From Clostridium_AD sp036569345 (GTDB lineage Bacteria; Bacillota; Clostridia; Clostridiales; Clostridiaceae): 64,000 bases of DNA. The stretch covers positions 1 to 64,000 of the forward strand of contig NZ_DATCQT010000142.1 of assembly GCF_036569345.1 (NCBI RefSeq), written 5' to 3'. Shown piece after piece: positions 60,735-64,000 of this stretch (position 1 is its first letter; every line of letters starts with the position of its first letter). A model generated the notes under the pieces. The model was not told where the DNA came from, made no database searches, and worked only from the letters and a program-made list of their open reading frames with translations. A program made the translations under genes and the position numbers.

Positions 60735-62108
60735 ATGAAAAAATTAAAAAATTGGCCTCTGGCCATGCAAATATGGATTATATTCACTTTAGTAATTGTA
60801 ATTGTATTTACTTTATTATCAGTCTATTTTTCCTTAACTATAAGAACATTCTTCACCAATGAAATTTATAAAACTATTGAAACAGCCCAAGAGACCTTGA
60901 TTCAAAAGAGTACAGGCAACTATGACCCAGAGCAAGCTGATAATGCTGATACAGTCAATAATGATATTCGTGCTGTAAAACATGTAAGATTAAATTATAA
61001 TGACGATGAATTAAATCTTACAAAGATACAAAAATTTATACCAAACAATACTGCTGCTAAACTCTTCCTGAATAACTTAAAAAAGCAGGTAAAAAATCAG
61101 ACTGATACTACTCAAAAATATGTTCAAAGTGCAAGTTCTGGCAGAATACTATATGTAATCAGAGTAAACAGGATAAATAAAAAAGGAAATTTCGTTGTAT
61201 CTTATATGTGGGATACTTACAGAAATTCTTTGTATGGGAGTTTAATAGGTCGATTATTTTCTGTAATGGTTATTGCTTTAATCATATGCCTTATAGCTGC
61301 AAAATATATGGCTCAGAAGCTTGTGCTACCTTTAAGAGAACTACAAAGCAGGGTAAAAAAAATAGGTATGAAACAATGGCATGAAAGTATTAACATAGAC
61401 AGGAATGATGAAATCGGAGAGCTTTCAAAATCCATTGAGGAGATGAGAAAGGAACTTGTTAAGCAGGATGAATACGAACAGACAATGCTACAGAAGACTT
61501 CTCACGATTTAAAGACACCATTAATGGTAATAAGAAGTTATGCCCATGCAGTAGAGGACGGGATTTACCCAAAGGGAGACCTAAAAAGCACCATGAAAGT
61601 TATAGATTCTGAAGCTGAAAGAATGCAAAAAAGGGTAAAAGGACTACTTTACTTAACCAAAATCAAGTATATGTCTAAATATAAAAATAAGTTTAAAACA
61701 ATATGTATTAAGGATTTAGCTGAAGGCATTATTGAAAGTTTTGTTTGTAATGATAAAAATATTAAATTTGAGATTGATATTAAAAGTATTGATATAACTG
61801 GTGATGAAGAACAATGGACTGTAGTTTTTGAAAATATAATAGACAATGCATTAAGGTATGCAAAAAGCTTAATTAGGATAAATATTTATGAAGACGATAA
61901 ACAGCAGTACATTACTATATATAATGATGGAGAAAAAATCCCCGAGGATAAGCTTGAGAATATATTTTGGGCTTTTAATAAGGGAAATGGGGGCAACTTT
62001 GGTTTGGGTCTAGATATTGTAAAACGAATATTAAGCATGTACAATGGTTGTATAAAAGCTCAAAATGAAGATATTGGTGTCTCTTTTATAATGATTATCA
62101 CAAAATAG
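60735..62108 (+). CDS. sensor histidine kinase with HAMP domain
   Basis: 457 aa. Two membrane helices (about 10-32 and 170-195) enclose an extracellular sensor domain of about 135 residues; a HAMP domain follows (LPLRELQSRVKKIG). The H box is KTSHDLKTPL (His near 256), the N box FENIIDNALRYA and the G2 box GNGGNFGLGLDI. AAAGGACA is upstream. It is the partner of the regulator just before it. Targets are unknown; the neighbouring ppx and MATE genes are candidates only by position. Confidence 0.9.
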   Translation: MKKLKNWPLAMQIWIIFTLVIVIVFTLLSVYFSLTIRTFFTNEIYKTIETAQETLIQKSTGNYDPEQADNADTVNNDIRAVKHVRLNYNDDELNLTKIQKFIPNNTAAKLFLNNLKKQVKNQTDTTQKYVQSASSGRILYVIRVNRINKKGNFVVSYMWDTYRNSLYGSLIGRLFSVMVIALIICLIAAKYMAQKLVLPLRELQSRVKKIGMKQWHESINIDRNDEIGELSKSIEEMRKELVKQDEYEQTMLQKTSHDLKTPLMVIRSYAHAVEDGIYPKGDLKSTMKVIDSEAERMQKRVKGLLYLTKIKYMSKYKNKFKTICIKDLAEGIIESFVCNDKNIKFEIDIKSIDITGDEEQWTVVFENIIDNALRYAKSLIRINIYEDDKQQYITIYNDGEKIPEDKLENIFWAFNKGNGGNFGLGLDIVKRILSMYNGCIKAQNEDIGVSFIMIITK

Positions 62109-62129
62109 AGTAGGAGATAAGTTTTTTAC

Positions 62130-63521
62130 TTAAAAACCCTCTCCCTCCTCTATATTTATGTGATGCCTTAAAAGGTTCCTTCCTCTTGTTTCAGGATGAC
62201 GTGTGAGAAATAAGATAAACCAACTTGCTAATATTGTACCTTTTAAGATACTGCTGAGACTTATGCTCCACCATACACCACTCAGTCCAAGAACCGTTGA
62301 CAATAAAAGCGCCCCTGGTATTCTCATAGCATTTAATACAATGCCTACTATTGAAGGAGGAACTGTCCTTCCGAGACCGTTAAAGGCTCCTGCCGTTGTC
62401 ATTTCTATACACATGAAAAGCTGCGAAACTCCAAGTATTCTCAAATATACTATGCCATCCTTAATTACGTTTTTTTCTGAAATAAAAATAGAGAAAATAG
62501 GCCCTGGGAAAAATATTAGAAGGCATGATGTCATTGTCCCAAAAGCAGCTATAATACCTATGGCTATAAAATACCCTTTATAAATTCTGTCCCACTTTTT
62601 AGCTCCAAAATTTTGCCCTACAAAAGCACTTAACGCGGTTTGAAAACCTCCAGCCGTCATCCATGTTATTGATTCAATTTGTGAGCCAACGCTTTGTACA
62701 GCAATTGGCGTTGATCCCCAATGTGATAGTATCCTTGCTATTATCATTGCTATAAAGGTAAATACTCCACTTTGCACTGCAACAGGCAACCCAAACTTAA
62801 TAATTTTTCTCATATGCTTCCAATCTGGTACTTGTAGAAAATTCACCTCAGAAAAATAATCAGTTTTCTTTGTTATTACAAAAATGAATATTATTGTCAC
62901 AACAAACTGCGCAAAGATTGTTGAAATAGCGGCTCCAGGGACTCCCATTCTAGGAAATGGTCCAAGACCTAATATCAAAATAGGATCAAGTATTATATTA
63001 AGCATAAGCCCCGCTATGTTTATTCTAAAAGGGGTCCTACTGTCTCCATGCCCATTGAATATTGCTGTAAGCACAGGTGGTAAAAAGAAAAATATCATCC
63101 CCGACGAGACTATAGCAAGAAAATCCGATGCCATACTTAAAATATCATTGCCCTTAATGTTAAAAAAACCTATAAGCTGTTTTCTAAAGATTATCATTGT
63201 AAATCCATACAAAATAGCAAAAAATAAATTCAATTGTACTGAATGTCGTATATAGTTTTTTGTCTCTTTTACATCTTTTCTTCCTACTGATTGTGATACT
63301 CCAACTGCTGCTCCTATTTGTGGAATTGTAATAAATGCAAAGGCAAACCAAGTGAAAAAGCTCGCCGTCCCCACTGCAGTAACAGCTCTAGAGCCTAGTG
63401 TACCTACCCATATCATATCTGTCATACTGTAAGCTGATTGTATCAGTGATGTTCCCATAATAGGTAACGCTAGAATTATAATTTTTTTAAAAATATTTCC
63501 TTTAGTTAAATCATTTTTCAT
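62130..63521 (-). CDS. MATE family efflux transporter
   Basis: 463 aa, twelve membrane helices. MATE features include PIMGTSLIQSAYSMTDMIWVG in helix 1, GVPGAAISTIFAQ in the first half and GLGRTVPPSIVGI in the second. It probably exports drugs or metabolites in exchange for Na+ or H+. ATG at 63521 is chosen because GGGGGAC lies 7 nt before it. A TetR-type gene is directly upstream in the same direction and probably controls it. Confidence 0.9.
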   Translation of the reverse strand: MKNDLTKGNIFKKIIILALPIMGTSLIQSAYSMTDMIWVGTLGSRAVTAVGTASFFTWFAFAFITIPQIGAAVGVSQSVGRKDVKETKNYIRHSVQLNLFFAILYGFTMIIFRKQLIGFFNIKGNDILSMASDFLAIVSSGMIFFFLPPVLTAIFNGHGDSRTPFRINIAGLMLNIILDPILILGLGPFPRMGVPGAAISTIFAQFVVTIIFIFVITKKTDYFSEVNFLQVPDWKHMRKIIKFGLPVAVQSGVFTFIAMIIARILSHWGSTPIAVQSVGSQIESITWMTAGGFQTALSAFVGQNFGAKKWDRIYKGYFIAIGIIAAFGTMTSCLLIFFPGPIFSIFISEKNVIKDGIVYLRILGVSQLFMCIEMTTAGAFNGLGRTVPPSIVGIVLNAMRIPGALLLSTVLGLSGVWWSISLSSILKGTILASWFILFLTRHPETRGRNLLRHHINIEEGEGF

Positions 63522-63574
63522 TATGAAGTCCCCCAACTTTTACATTCATTTGATTTATTACCTTCTAGCATATA

Positions 63575-64000
63575 TTACTTCTCAAATAATTTAAAGGTAA
63601 ATTCCCTAGAGTCTGAACGCAGTACTCTGTTGAAGAGTTCTTCAATTGAAGAAAGTTTTTCCTTCGCATAGTTTAAGTCGTTGAATCTAGGAATATGAAT
63701 ATGCATAAAGGACCTAACTCCCATTAATAATATCTCTGTAATTTCAACTGGATGAATAATATCAAAAATTTCTTCTTTTATACCTTCCTCAATTATTTCG
63801 ACAAGAATAGGATGAAATTTTTCATAGAATTTTTTATCAAACATTTGATGCATCTTTGCATTTTCATTATCCTCAATGCGAGTTATGAACTGGTCTGATG
63901 AATTGCTTGGAATTAAAAGCTTTCTTAATAAAAACTGCATTTTGTTCCCCGCTCCAGTTAAAGAATTTAAGTCTTTTTTTATTCCCCCAGAATATTTTTC
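63575..64000 (-). CDS. TetR-family regulator, C-terminal part (cut by window edge)
   Basis: The minus strand is open from the window edge to a stop at 63575; about 141 codons are visible. The helical sequence (FHPILVEIIEEGIKEEIFD, PVEITEILLMGVRSF) fits the ligand-binding half of a TetR repressor. The DNA-binding N-terminus lies beyond the window. It precedes the MATE gene by 53 bp, a common repressor-exporter pair. Confidence 0.7.
   Translation of the reverse strand, partial: EKYSGGIKKDLNSLTGAGNKMQFLLRKLLIPSNSSDQFITRIEDNENAKMHQMFDKKFYEKFHPILVEIIEEGIKEEIFDIIHPVEITEILLMGVRSFMHIHIPRFNDLNYAKEKLSSIEELFNRVLRSDSREFTFKLFEK

Overview
The window is AT-rich DNA with strong Shine-Dalgarno sequences and a gene content typical of a spore-forming Clostridium-like firmicute. 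Sporulation genes include a SpoVAE protein, a broken spoVAD, a spore-coat transglutaminase, a CwlJ/SleB-type hydrolase, YtaF and DUF1657/DUF421 proteins. No tRNA, rRNA, CRISPR array or intact insertion sequence was seen. Several broken genes and segmental duplications show that the region has been remodelled.

Layout. 0.1-3.9 kb: a four-gene chaperone operon (second-type DnaK, DUF5685, J-domain protein, membrane zinc ribbon). 4.2-7.6 kb: a two-component system followed by an ABC exporter with its own promoter. 7.9-13.2 kb: a CopZ-like protein, a DrrAB-type ABC exporter, a bactofilin-like/DUF4004 pair, and a PadR/pentapeptide-repeat pair; repeats show these come from a duplicated and partly deleted operon. 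13.4-18.2 kb: a membrane-lipid cassette (flippase-like protein, a fusion of a degenerate phosphoesterase to a GT4 glycosyltransferase, DUF374 acyltransferase) and YtaF. 18.3-19.1 kb: two pseudogenes. 19.2-30.7 kb: a catabolic operon (MFS, DapA-family lyase, DhaK, DhaL, RpiB, TpiA-like, class II aldolase, two xylose-isomerase-like TIM barrels) with an FG-GAP protein and an IclR regulator that appears to start at AUU.

31.2-38.5 kb: YnfA, two DUF445 proteins, an NRAMP-related transporter with a MgtE-N/CBS protein under an M-box Mg2+ riboswitch, and a CDF exporter. 38.6-45.7 kb: spore and wall genes, with remnants of a spoVA-type operon, a polysaccharide deacetylase and a phosphodiester glycosidase. 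45.0-48.5 kb: DedA, a second flippase-like protein, and a second MgtE-N/CBS protein with a near-identical second M-box. 48.7-51.1 kb: Tgl and three unknown genes. 51.3-54.3 kb: a P2-type ATPase. 54.4-59.8 kb: a polyphosphate locus (Ppk1, a degenerate Ppx-like protein, a canonical Ppx) with an 11-bp-periodic Pho-box-like array between the divergent genes. 60.0-62.1 kb: a second two-component system. 62.1-64.0 kb: a MATE exporter and a TetR-type regulator cut by the window edge.

The most informative non-gene signals are the two M-boxes, the Pho-box array, the IclR dyads with a duplicated promoter region, the PadR and DUF4004 operators, the AUU start, a five-codon leader ORF and a terminator-like hairpin inside a coding sequence. 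All functions are inferred by reading motifs; no database search was run.
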